From Gammaproteobacteria bacterium (lineage in GTDB: Bacteria > Pseudomonadota > Gammaproteobacteria > Pseudomonadales > Pseudomonadaceae): DNA of 64,000 nucleotides. Under the pieces are notes generated by a model, which worked only from the letters and a program-made list of their open reading frames with translations, made no database searches and had not been told where the DNA came from. The stretch spans positions 47,778 to 111,777 of the forward strand of contig JAAYFI010000026.1 of the NCBI GenBank assembly GCA_012728315.1, written 5' to 3'. This document shows, in pieces, positions 17,718 to 26,639 of the stretch (its first letter is position 1; each line of letters starts with the position of its first letter). The position numbers were made by a program, and so were the translations under genes.

Positions 17718-20220
17718 AATGGTTGATTAATAAGCCTAAGTGCTCGGCTTTAGCAACGGCTTGGGTACGTCGTGATACCTCTAGTTTTTTGTAGATACGC
17801 TGAATATGTGCTTTTACGGTATGCACAGAGATATGCATGTGCTCGGCAATTTGTTTGCTGGCTAAACCCTCCGCCACCCATTGCAAAACCTCAAGTTCGC
17901 GAGGGCTTAATAGCTCTTGTTGGGTTATGCTTGTTTGCAGTTGTTGCGTAAAGAGCACTTGCAGTTCATTGGCAGCTTGCAATAGGCCAGCCTGCAAGCA
18001 AGGATGAAGAATATGATCGACTTGCTCATGGCTGCAGGCTAAGTTGCCGCTCTGTAGATGTTGCTGTAAGCGTAAAATACTGTGGGAGTGCGCCAGTAAA
18101 CCAAGAAAGCCATGTTGTTCGGCGTACTCGTAAACGTGTTTAATTAAGCTCTGCGCTGGCGCGAGATTACCTTGCAGCATATGCGCCATCGCTAAATACA
18201 ACTTCACCTGCGGTAGTAACTCAAAGGATGCAGGTGGAGCAGTGTATTGAGGTAATGATGTATAGCGATCTAAGATGCCACTAAGAGATGTTTGTGCTGC
18301 CGAGTACTTACCTTGGTGTAAAACAATGATGCTGCCGGTGAGTATGAGCGCTGCACGGTAGACTGATTCTGGAATATAGTTTTTTTGCATTGAGCGCTCT
18401 GCATCGCGCAAGCGCTCGAGTGCACTGCTATAATTTTTATCTTCTACATCCAGCAGCGCTAAACCAAAGTGGCCGTAAACACCACGATGATCTCCCCAGC
18501 GCAAAGCTTCTTGCAAGCCCTCGGTAAAATGGTAGTGTGCTCGGTTTTTATCGCTCTGACGCATTTTTAGCTGGCCAAGACGCAGTTGTAAGCGCCCCAG
18601 AACAGGGCTTTTAATGCTGCTATCTTCGCTGAGTAAGGCACAGGCCTTTTCAAGGATATTTTCTGCATCAGCAAATGAGCAGCGATGCTCTAATAACTGT
18701 GCATGGTCGAGTTCAAGGTAGGCTTCAAATAACACGCTTTTTTGTTGGCGAGATAGGCGTAAAGCCGTGCGATTGAGTGAGCGCGCTAAGTCTAAATCAC
18801 CTACCAGCAGTGCATGTTGGGTTAGAGCGCTGTAGCAGGTTAAGCGGATTTCCCAGAAATCCTCGGATAACCATTGTAAGGCTGCATGTAAGTGCTCTTG
18901 TGCAGGCTCTGCTGCACCACGTAAATGGGCAATCCAGCCGGTGAACGCTTGCCATTGAGCCAGCAAATCTGCTTGTAGCTTAGCTGTGGGTTGCGGCAAA
19001 AAATTAACTAAATGCTCGAGAGATTGCTGCGCACTATCTAGTTGTCCACTAAAGACTTGTGCGCCGGTAATTAATGAAATTAAGCGCGGTGTGCTGAACA
19101 AAATATCCTGTGCAGGTGAGTTTCTAAGCTGCATGAGCACCGCAACGTTTTCGCCGCTCATAGATTCCTCATCAGAAATCTCTTGCAGCATGCTTAGAGC
19201 TTCTTCATCGTGACCTGCCCGCAATGCATGTTCAACAGCTGCTTGCCAGTTGCCTTGGCTGGCGTACCATTGGCTGGCGCGTAAATGCCAGCTGTGTGCA
19301 GTGGTGTGAGGTTGTTGGCGGATATAGTAGGCTAATGGTGTAAAGACGCTAAACCAGCCTAAAGGAGAATGTTGGCGCTCCACAAAAACACCGGCAGCAA
19401 CGAAATTAGAGAGCTGTTGTTCGCAGCTTTTTTCGTCAGTTTCTAAAATATAAGCAATTAGACTGGTGTTAAAACTTTGCAAATGCGCCAGCAGCAACCA
19501 AAACTCATACTCTTGTTCGGAGAACTGGCTAAACAACTCACAGTTAATATAGTGGGTAAAGTGTTCTGGCCAGGTTTTTAGATGGATAGATTCAGGGCCA
19601 GCGAGTAGCGCCTTAACCGCGATACACCAGCCCGCCGAGTGTTGCATGATAAACGCTAATTGCTTGCCAGATAGATCAATGTTTTTCAGAGCAAATAAGG
19701 CAGCAACTTCAGTGGCGGTAAAAGAAAGTTGTACGCTATCACTGAGCTCATAGGCTGTTTCCTCTAGGATAAGACGTGAGAACTTATTGGTAAGCGGGCG
19801 TCGACAGCTGATCCACCAGTGAATAGACGGGCTGCTGAGTGCAACTAGGCGAGCCAATAAGGCATCAGCGTGCTCGTCAGCAGTTGGACTGAAGTCGTCA
19901 ATGACTAAATGCAGCGGTGTATTAAAGTTGCTCAGTGTCTCGATCAGATCTGTATCGTTTTCCAGTAAGAGTGCATGGGCAATTTGCATTGAGAGCGCTG
20001 TTGCTGAGTTGACATGGCTGCTGCTGCGCAACCAGCGAATTTCAGCAGATGCATCAAGCTGCTGTAAGCACTCGTTCAAAAGTACTGTTTTGCCGGTTCC
20101 GGCAGGTGCACAGACCAGTTTTACCCGCGCAGAAGATCCCAACAGGGCTTTACTCAGTCTAGGTCTAGGTAAGTGTTGTTGTGGTAAGCGCGGCGGCTGA
20201 TAAACAACATTAAACGGCAT
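17716..20220 (-). CDS. MalT-like LuxR family ATP-dependent transcriptional regulator
   Basis: 834 aa, the size of large ATP-binding LuxR regulators (LAL/MalT type). A STAND-like NTPase domain opens with Walker A APAGTGKT at residues 38-45. A long alpha-helical TPR-like middle (about 330-760) is followed by a C-terminal LuxR helix-turn-helix: LSPRELEVLQWVAEGLASKQIA and HISVHTVKAHIQRIYKKL. The start at 20220 has a GAGGG ribosome site six bases before; an upstream TTG at 20250 does not. The gene is divergent from the DUF1302-DUF1329-dehydrogenase-transporter genes, 293 bp away, so it is the likely activator of them. The inducer is unknown. Confidence 0.9.
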   Translation of the reverse strand: MPFNVVYQPPRLPQQHLPRPRLSKALLGSSARVKLVCAPAGTGKTVLLNECLQQLDASAEIRWLRSSSHVNSATALSMQIAHALLLENDTDLIETLSNFNTPLHLVIDDFSPTADEHADALLARLVALSSPSIHWWISCRRPLTNKFSRLILEETAYELSDSVQLSFTATEVAALFALKNIDLSGKQLAFIMQHSAGWCIAVKALLAGPESIHLKTWPEHFTHYINCELFSQFSEQEYEFWLLLAHLQSFNTSLIAYILETDEKSCEQQLSNFVAAGVFVERQHSPLGWFSVFTPLAYYIRQQPHTTAHSWHLRASQWYASQGNWQAAVEHALRAGHDEEALSMLQEISDEESMSGENVAVLMQLRNSPAQDILFSTPRLISLITGAQVFSGQLDSAQQSLEHLVNFLPQPTAKLQADLLAQWQAFTGWIAHLRGAAEPAQEHLHAALQWLSEDFWEIRLTCYSALTQHALLVGDLDLARSLNRTALRLSRQQKSVLFEAYLELDHAQLLEHRCSFADAENILEKACALLSEDSSIKSPVLGRLQLRLGQLKMRQSDKNRAHYHFTEGLQEALRWGDHRGVYGHFGLALLDVEDKNYSSALERLRDAERSMQKNYIPESVYRAALILTGSIIVLHQGKYSAAQTSLSGILDRYTSLPQYTAPPASFELLPQVKLYLAMAHMLQGNLAPAQSLIKHVYEYAEQHGFLGLLAHSHSILRLQQHLQSGNLACSHEQVDHILHPCLQAGLLQAANELQVLFTQQLQTSITQQELLSPRELEVLQWVAEGLASKQIAEHMHISVHTVKAHIQRIYKKLEVSRRTQAVAKAEHLGLLINH

Positions 20221-20513
20221 TACGCGCCCTCGATAAGCCAAAGAATGCAAGCTTTGATAATAAGGGATTAGTTGATGTTCTGCGAGGTGCTTATGGGTTG
20301 CGCGTTTGAGTCGGCTCTATGGGCATGATTCAGCCAAGGTATGTTACTTAAGGTAGCGTTTATCTGGGTTTGCTTGCTGGATATTAAGAAAGAAGCTGTT
20401 TTGAAGCGTCATTAATCCTTTTGGATGCATTGTCAAAGCCTTATTAAGAGGACTTACCTTGCTTGCCCTCCTACGTTTCAATTGAGTCTTCTGTCAGTGG
20501 GTGGAGAGGCAAA

Positions 20514-22295
20514 ATGAAGAATAATAAGACACTCTCGGTAGCTAAAGTGTCTGTCTTGGCTACCGCAATCAGTTTTGCAACGTCAGGGCAGGCAATTGAC
20601 TTTGATCTAGGGGAGATTCAAGGGCGTTTTGATTCACAGTTATCCATTGGTGCGAGCTGGGGCACCAGCAAACCTAGCCGTAAATTGATTGATGAAAATA
20701 ATGGCGGCAGCGGTGCTTCATCTACCGGTGATGATGGCCGCATGAATTTTAAGCGCGGTGAAACCTTCTCGAAAATTTTTAAAGGCGTTCACGATTTAGA
20801 TTTAACTTACGGTGATAGTGGTGCGTTTTTCCGTGGTAAGTATTGGTATGACTTTGAGTTAAAAGATGAATCCAGACCTTTCAAAGATATCAGTGATAAA
20901 GGTCGCTCACCTGCGGCTAAATCCTCAGGCTTTGATTTACTCGATGCCTTTGTTTACCACGACTACAGTATTGGCGAGCGTCCAGGCCATGTGCGAGTCG
21001 GTCAGCAAGTGGTCAGTTGGGGCGAGAGTACTTACATTGGCGGCGGGATTAACAGTATTAACCCGTGGGACGTAGCAGCATTACGTCGCCCTGGTGCTGA
21101 GTTAAAAGAAGGCTTATTACCTGCGCAGATGCTTTATGCCTCACAGAGCTTAAGTGACAGCCTTAACTTGGAAGCCTTTTACCAAGTGAAGTGGGAGCCT
21201 TATGTTTTAGATAACTGCGGCACCTTCTTTGGTGGTGATGTCGCACCGCCAGGTTGTGACCAAAACTTTACCGTATTGAGCAGTCAGCTTGGCCAGCTTG
21301 CACCTTTTGCCGATGCTTATGGTCATGGCTATGACACCACCAGTGAAGGCGTGATTATTCATCGGATGAAAGACAATAAAGCACGCGATTCTGGACAGTG
21401 GGGTGCTGCGTTACGCTGGCAGACAGACACCACAGAGTACGGTTTTTTTGTGATGAATTATCACAGTCGTGTGCCATTTCTCGCCTACCAAGCACCAGGT
21501 ATGAATCTGTATGGCGATTTAAATAATATCCTTGGAACAGCGATGGGCAATGGCGTCACCGATCCAGGTGCCTTAGAAGGATTGCTAGCGGCAACGGTCT
21601 TTGGAAACGCCAATTACTTTATGGATTATCCAGAAGATATTCGTCTGTATGGTGCAAGTTTCGCAACAACATTGCCAACAGGTACGGCTTGGAGCGGTGA
21701 GATCAGTTACCGTCCCAATGCGCCTGTAGCTCTGAATGCTGCCGACATGACTACCGCGTTACTGACACCAGTGGATGCAAGTTTATCGAATTTACAAGTG
21801 AGTCCCAGCGGCAAGGTGCGTGGCTACAACCGCAAAGAAGTAACGCAGATTCAATCGACCCTAATTCATACCCTGGATCAGGTGCTAGGTGCTGAGCAAT
21901 TGGTGCTGGTGGGTGAGGCAGCGTTCACTCATGTGGGCGGTTTGGAAAGTCAGCGCAAGGCGCGTTACGGTCGTGACACAGTGTTTGGTGACACTCGCAG
22001 CGCTGGCTATGCGACGAAAAACTCTTGGGGTTACCGAGCATCAGCGAGTCTTGAGTACAGCAACGTTTTTGCTGGGGTGAATCTAGAGCCGAATCTGTCT
22101 TGGTCGCATGATGTCTATGGTTATGGACCAAATGATAATTTTATCGAAAACTCTAAAGCGATCAGTGTTGGTCTAGATGCGAACTATTTGACCAATTACA
22201 CCGCGAGTTTGAGCTACACCAATTTTTTTGGTGGCCGTTACAACACAGAAGTTGATCGTGATTTCGTAGCTTTAAGTTTTGCGGTGAATTTCTAA
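20514..22295 (+). CDS. DUF1302 family outer-membrane-type protein
   Basis: 593 aa. Signal peptide about residues 1-28 (MKNNKTLSVAKVSVLATAI onwards, cleaved after SGQA). The mature protein is rich in alternating polar and aromatic strands and ends in FVALSFAVNF, a terminal-aromatic beta-signal typical of outer membrane barrels. The DUF1302 blocks VGQQVVSWGES and INSINPWD are visible. The ATG at 20514 follows GGAGAGG; a longer TTG frame from 20463 adds no signal-like sequence. DUF1302 proteins accompany DUF1329 proteins in many proteobacteria, often near genes for hydrophobic substrates; the molecular role here is not known. Confidence 0.85.
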   Translation: MKNNKTLSVAKVSVLATAISFATSGQAIDFDLGEIQGRFDSQLSIGASWGTSKPSRKLIDENNGGSGASSTGDDGRMNFKRGETFSKIFKGVHDLDLTYGDSGAFFRGKYWYDFELKDESRPFKDISDKGRSPAAKSSGFDLLDAFVYHDYSIGERPGHVRVGQQVVSWGESTYIGGGINSINPWDVAALRRPGAELKEGLLPAQMLYASQSLSDSLNLEAFYQVKWEPYVLDNCGTFFGGDVAPPGCDQNFTVLSSQLGQLAPFADAYGHGYDTTSEGVIIHRMKDNKARDSGQWGAALRWQTDTTEYGFFVMNYHSRVPFLAYQAPGMNLYGDLNNILGTAMGNGVTDPGALEGLLAATVFGNANYFMDYPEDIRLYGASFATTLPTGTAWSGEISYRPNAPVALNAADMTTALLTPVDASLSNLQVSPSGKVRGYNRKEVTQIQSTLIHTLDQVLGAEQLVLVGEAAFTHVGGLESQRKARYGRDTVFGDTRSAGYATKNSWGYRASASLEYSNVFAGVNLEPNLSWSHDVYGYGPNDNFIENSKAISVGLDANYLTNYTASLSYTNFFGGRYNTEVDRDFVALSFAVNF

Positions 22296-22324
22296 TTAAT
22301 AGTTCGGATGTTTGAGGTCGTATA

Positions 22325-23695
22325 ATGAATATTTCAGTTTTTAAATATACCGCACTGAGCTTTTGTATCGGCGCTGTACTAACTGCACAAGCAGCAGTAT
22401 CCCCTGAAGAGGCCGCACAGCTGGGTGCTAAGTTGACACCAATTGGTGCTGAGCGTGCCGGTAATGCGGCGGGTACGATCCCTGAATGGACCGGTGGCTT
22501 ACCGGTTAATGCCGGTAAAGTTGATGAGCGAGGATTCCTTGAAGACCCTTTTGCGCAAGATAAACCACTTTTTGTGATTACTTCGGAAAATCTTGAGCAG
22601 TATAAGGATCAGTTGTCGGATGGTCAGGTAGCAATGTTTAATCGCTACCCGGAAACCTTCAAAATGCCCATTTATCAGAGTCGCCGTAGTGCTGCTTTGC
22701 CAGATGATATTTATGCTCGTGCAAAAGTAAGTGCTTTAAAAACCATTGCTGCTGATGGTGGCTATGCAGTTGATCACTTTAATGAGAGCCGTTACTACGC
22801 CTTTCCAATTCCAAAAACGGGTTTAGAGGTGCAATGGAACCACGTCACTCGTTATCGCGGTGGTAATTTACAACGTGTGATCACCCAGGCAACTCCACAG
22901 GTCAATGGTGCATTTACGCCGATTCGTTTTGATGAAACTGTTGCCGCACCGCAAGACCTACCCGACTTACCTGCTGGCAAAGGAGAAAATATTGTCTCTT
23001 ATTTTAAGCAGCAAGTGACAGCACCATCGCGTTTGGCAGGTAACGTACTGCTGGTCTATGAAACCTTAGATCAGGTTAAAGAACCACGCTCAGCATGGGT
23101 GTATAACGCTGGTCAGCGTCGTGTGCGTCGAGCTCCGCAAGTGGATTACGATGGTCCAGGCACAGCAGCAGATGGCTTAAGAACCACAGATAACTTCGAT
23201 ATGTTCTCCGGAGCACCGGATCGTTATGACTGGCAGTTGGTTGGCAAGCGTGAAATGTATATTCCATACAACAGCTATAAGCTCGATTCGCCAGACCTAC
23301 AATATACCGACATCATAAAACCTGGCCATTTGAATCAAGACCATACACGCTATGAATTGCACCGTGTTTGGGAAGTAGTGGCTACGGTCAAGCCAGAAGC
23401 GCGCCATATTTATGCTAAACGCACGATGTACTTTGATGAAGACACTTGGCAGCTAGCCATTGTTGATCATTATGACGGTCGCGGACAGTTGTGGCGCGTG
23501 GCCGAAGGGCATATGCAGCAGTATTACCATGCGCAAGCGCCGGCTTATACCTTGGAAGTGATTTACGATCTTAATGCTGGGCGTTACTTGGCTTTGGGGA
23601 TGAAAAACGAAGAGCGTCATAGTTTTAAGTTTGATGTGCCGGCACGTTTTTCTGACTTTACGCCAGCAGCACTGCGTAACTCCGGTGTTCGATAA
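22325..23695 (+). CDS. DUF1329 family periplasmic/outer-membrane protein
   Basis: 456 aa. Signal peptide ending at AQAA near residue 24, then AVSPEEAAQLGAKLTPIGAERAGNAAGTIPEWTGG, the highly conserved DUF1329 start (quoted in parts: EEAAQLGAKLTP and AGTIPEWTGG). Later blocks WVYNAGQRRVRRAPQVDYD, FDMFSGAPDRYDWQLVGK and KRTMYFDEDTWQ are also family hallmarks. The fold is related to LolB/lipoprotein-carrier proteins. It is separated from DUF1302 by 29 bp with a GAGG ribosome site, so the two are cotranscribed. A joint role in moving or cleaving a lipid-like substrate at the outer membrane is inference. Confidence 0.88.
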   Translation: MNISVFKYTALSFCIGAVLTAQAAVSPEEAAQLGAKLTPIGAERAGNAAGTIPEWTGGLPVNAGKVDERGFLEDPFAQDKPLFVITSENLEQYKDQLSDGQVAMFNRYPETFKMPIYQSRRSAALPDDIYARAKVSALKTIAADGGYAVDHFNESRYYAFPIPKTGLEVQWNHVTRYRGGNLQRVITQATPQVNGAFTPIRFDETVAAPQDLPDLPAGKGENIVSYFKQQVTAPSRLAGNVLLVYETLDQVKEPRSAWVYNAGQRRVRRAPQVDYDGPGTAADGLRTTDNFDMFSGAPDRYDWQLVGKREMYIPYNSYKLDSPDLQYTDIIKPGHLNQDHTRYELHRVWEVVATVKPEARHIYAKRTMYFDEDTWQLAIVDHYDGRGQLWRVAEGHMQQYYHAQAPAYTLEVIYDLNAGRYLALGMKNEERHSFKFDVPARFSDFTPAALRNSGVR

Positions 23696-23764
23696 TCAAT
23701 AAGAGCTAGAGCAGAGGAGGGTGTTGGCGCTTCTCTGCCTCAGTTAGCGGCAAGGAAATTTGGT

Positions 23765-24931
23765 ATGAAAGTATTAGCAATTGGTGGCAGCGGTGGAATG
23801 GGGCGCGCCACAGTACGTGCGGCGCTGACCTTTGATTTCATTACGGAAATTATTGTGGCAGGGATTGATGGCGAACTGGCTGAGCGTTTTGTTGCCTCGT
23901 TGAACGATGCGCGGGTACGAGCGATATATCTAGACGTAACCGATGAAGTGGCCTTAGGCCAAGCGATTGCACAAGTGGATGTGGTGTTGAACTCGGCTGG
24001 GCCGTTTTTCCGTTTTGGAGTGCCGATTTTAACTGCAGCGATTGAGGCCGGTAAGCATTACAGTGATATCTGTGATGACTGGCAGCCGACCGTTGCGATG
24101 CTCAAGTTAAACGAACGCGCCAAGCAAAAAGGTGTGACTGCAGTGATTGGTTTAGGTGCCAGTCCGGGTATTGTTAACTTGCTCTGTGTAAAAGCCGCAA
24201 CTGCTTTAGATGAAGTGGATACCATTGTTTCAGCTTGGAAATTGTCTGGTGCAGTCAATGATGACGATGGTTTTACTCCGCCAGTGGCAGAAGGGCATGT
24301 GGATGCCGCTGCGGTGCATTTGATGCATTGTTTGTCGGAGAAAATTCGGGTGCTGCGTGATGGCAAGGCGCTTGATACCACGCCACTGGAGCACTCGCAA
24401 ATTGATTTTCCTACCTTGGGGGCTTTGGATGTCTGGTCCTTAGGCCATCCAGAGGCGGTGACTTTGGTACGACGTTTTCCGGAGTTACAAAACTGCTATA
24501 ACGGCATGCTGGGCATTGACGATATTGTTGATGACTTACGCCAAGTGGCTGGCGCTGTGGCAGCTGGGCAGCTTACTGTTGATGATGCCGCACGCATGCT
24601 GGCAGCAGATGGTGGTCGTGAAGCACGGCAGGAGCGTTTGGCCAAGGCAGAGCGTGAAGATGTGCCAGGCGCTTTAGCCTATGCGGCAGGACGTAAAAAT
24701 GGTCAAGCAGCGACCGCTGGGGCTTTTATTAAGAATCGCCCAGCCGGCGGCATGGCGACTATTACGGGTATTCCCCATGCATTGTTTTTGCCGCTGCTGC
24801 ATCAAGGGCGATTGGCGCAGAGTGGTGTTTTTGCCCCAGAAGAAATCGTTAATCCAGATGATTTTTTTCCTTTGTTAGATCCGTTTTGCGGGCCTGAAGG
24901 TGCTGGTTTGACAGTGCTGACTTCGTCATAA
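23765..24931 (+). CDS. Saccharopine dehydrogenase-like NAD(P)-binding protein
   Basis: 388 aa. N-terminal Rossmann motif VLAIGGSGGMGRATVRA at residues 3-19, then VDVVLNSAGPFFRFG near residue 75 and HYSDICDDW near 98, as in the Sacchrp_dh_NADP family. GLGASPGIVNLL near residue 130 is also typical. The family is broad (trans-acting enoyl reductases, saccharopine dehydrogenases, carboxynorspermidine synthases), so the substrate cannot be named; there is no sign of lysine metabolism here. A 69-bp gap and an AAGGAAA ribosome site connect it to DUF1329. It probably acts on the compound taken up by this locus. Confidence 0.8.
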   Translation: MKVLAIGGSGGMGRATVRAALTFDFITEIIVAGIDGELAERFVASLNDARVRAIYLDVTDEVALGQAIAQVDVVLNSAGPFFRFGVPILTAAIEAGKHYSDICDDWQPTVAMLKLNERAKQKGVTAVIGLGASPGIVNLLCVKAATALDEVDTIVSAWKLSGAVNDDDGFTPPVAEGHVDAAAVHLMHCLSEKIRVLRDGKALDTTPLEHSQIDFPTLGALDVWSLGHPEAVTLVRRFPELQNCYNGMLGIDDIVDDLRQVAGAVAAGQLTVDDAARMLAADGGREARQERLAKAEREDVPGALAYAAGRKNGQAATAGAFIKNRPAGGMATITGIPHALFLPLLHQGRLAQSGVFAPEEIVNPDDFFPLLDPFCGPEGAGLTVLTSS

Positions 24932-24940
24932 GCAACCCCT

Positions 24941-24972
24941 ACTGAGCGTATCGAGATCCGAATACGCTCAGT
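24941..24972. repeat. Perfect 11-bp hairpin between the dehydrogenase and transporter genes
   Basis: ACTGAGCGTAT (24941-24951) and ATACGCTCAGT (24962-24972) enclose a 10-base loop, starting nine bases past the dehydrogenase stop. No T-run follows, so it is either a weak terminator or an mRNA-stability element inside the cluster. Confidence 0.6.
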
Positions 24973-25068
24973 TCTAACCTCGGCGTTAACGTGGGTGTCT
25001 TCACCTATATGGACAGGCCGTCAATGTACTTGATCCCATAATAACGATAATTCAAGGGGACCCTTGCG

Positions 25069-26394
25069 ATGCCTATAAGTAAGCAAAAAGGTGCTACTGA
25101 TCTCGGTGTAAAGTTTGAACTGGCCTATGGTGTGGGCAGTGTGGGAACGGCGATTTTTGTAATCGCTCCACAGATATTACTGCTGTACTTTATGACCGAA
25201 GCCTTGGGCATTCCGCCTGCAGCAGCTGGTTTGGCGCTGCTATTTCCCAAGCTGGTGGAGTTTTTTACCGATCCGTTAATTGGACGTTGGTCTGATAAAA
25301 TTCAATCGCGCTGGGGGCGACGTCGTCCGTTTATGGCGGTAGGCTCAGTATTTTTCTTAATTGGCTTTGTCGCCTTATTTACACCGCCAGATTTTAGCCA
25401 TTGGCATAATTCTTTAGCCTGGGTGTTAATTCTCTATACGCTAACCACAACAGCTTATACCTTCTTTGAAGTGCCTTATATCACCATGCTTTCGGAAGTT
25501 ACCGATGATGCGCAAGTGCGTACACGAGTGTCGGGTTGGCGCAGTGTATTTTTGTCAGTTGGCTTTATGTTGGCGGGTGGTTTAGCACCATGGATAGTAC
25601 AAAGTGGTGGAGCTGATAAAACTGCATTTGCCACCATGGGCTTATTGGTGGGATTGATGTCTTTTGCGGCAATGGCTACCACAGTATTAGGCACGGGTTC
25701 TGGGCGAGTGATTCAGCGTAGCACGCAAAATAGTGGTCAATTATTATTACCTTTGCGTGTGCCGGCCTTTGCTTGGCTGTGGTTGGGTTTTATTATCCAG
25801 ATGATTTCAGTGAGTGTGAACTCAGCGTTGCTGACTTATTACAACAAGTATTGGCTCGGTAATAATGATTTAACTATCAGCAAGATTTTTCTTGGAGTCA
25901 TGACATTAACTGTATTAACCACGGTGTTGTGGACCAAACTGGCGCGAGGTATCGGCAAATACCGTGGTTTCTATATTGCTACGGTATTTTATGCGTTAGG
26001 TATGGCGCTGTTTTGGTTTGCTAAAGACAGCGCTTTGGGCTTTTGGTTAGCGGTAACGGTGCTAGGTATTGCTAACGCGGGACAGCAGTTGTTTTGCTTT
26101 GCCATTGTGCCTGATGTGATTGCTGCTGAGCGTGAGCGCTCAGGTTTTGCTGAAGAAGGAGCTTTCACCGGTATTTGGGTGATGGGGCAAAAACTTGGTT
26201 TAGCATTAGGTGCAGGTATCGCAGGATTGGGGTTGCATCTATTTGGTTTTGTTGAGTCTTTGGCAGGAACATTTACCGAACAATCCGACAGCGCGATGTT
26301 TGCTATCGTTTTGTTTGTTTCTGTTGTTCCTAGCATTATTTGTTTACTGTCTTTGTACCCTATTTATAAATCGAAGCAGAGCTTTAACAGCTAA
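25069..26394 (+). CDS. MFS transporter, GPH (glycoside-pentoside-hexuronide:cation symporter) type
   Basis: 441 aa with about 12 hydrophobic segments. The N-terminal block KFELAYGVGSVGTAIF, then FFTDPLIGRWSDKIQSRWGRRRPFM, is the GPH/MelB signature, and ITMLSEVTDDAQVRTRVSGWR is the conserved central motif. GPH carriers take up glycosides, hexuronates or related compounds with H+ or Na+; related subfamilies occur near steroid and terpenoid catabolic genes. An AAGGGGA ribosome site precedes the ATG. It lies 137 bp after the dehydrogenase gene, in the same direction, and may be part of the same regulon. Substrate unknown. Confidence 0.85.
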   Translation: MPISKQKGATDLGVKFELAYGVGSVGTAIFVIAPQILLLYFMTEALGIPPAAAGLALLFPKLVEFFTDPLIGRWSDKIQSRWGRRRPFMAVGSVFFLIGFVALFTPPDFSHWHNSLAWVLILYTLTTTAYTFFEVPYITMLSEVTDDAQVRTRVSGWRSVFLSVGFMLAGGLAPWIVQSGGADKTAFATMGLLVGLMSFAAMATTVLGTGSGRVIQRSTQNSGQLLLPLRVPAFAWLWLGFIIQMISVSVNSALLTYYNKYWLGNNDLTISKIFLGVMTLTVLTTVLWTKLARGIGKYRGFYIATVFYALGMALFWFAKDSALGFWLAVTVLGIANAGQQLFCFAIVPDVIAAERERSGFAEEGAFTGIWVMGQKLGLALGAGIAGLGLHLFGFVESLAGTFTEQSDSAMFAIVLFVSVVPSIICLLSLYPIYKSKQSFNS

Positions 26395-26412
26395 GCGCAC
26401 CGCTTCAAATTG

Positions 26413-26455
26413 GGCAATGGCTCGAGCATCTAAGATTGGTTGGTGAGCCATTGCC
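26413..26455. repeat. Perfect 11-bp hairpin after the GPH transporter gene
   Basis: GGCAATGGCTC (26413-26423) pairs with GAGCCATTGCC (26445-26455) around a 21-base loop, 18 bp past the transporter stop. There is no T-run. It may mark the 3' end of the transcript or protect it. Confidence 0.55.
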
Positions 26456-26556
26456 ATGCGCTAGATCAACGCGCTCAGTTCAATAAGCGACAAAACGAAT
26501 CGGCGCGTTTTAAGGCTGTGTTTCTTCTCCTTCTACGGACTTGCTGCGACATTAAT

Positions 26557-26585
26557 CTCTCATACAACTGTCATCTTTTTGACAC
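26557..26585 (+). promoter_or_regulatory. PhoB-type direct repeats (Pho box) upstream of phoX
   Basis: Three 7-bp units spaced by four bases: CTCTCAT-ACAA-CTGTCAT-CTTT-TTGACAC. The Pho-box consensus is CTGTCAT repeated every 11 bp, and the units match 6, 7 and 5 of 7 positions. A -10-like GCTAAT is at 26594-26599, at the distance expected for a PhoB-activated promoter, and the phosphatase start is 55 bp past the last repeat. Confidence 0.8.
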
Positions 26586-26639
26586 CTAGCCCGGCTAATC
26601 TGACTGCATCGTAATTAAACGCCTTGCTGAGGTTGTGCT

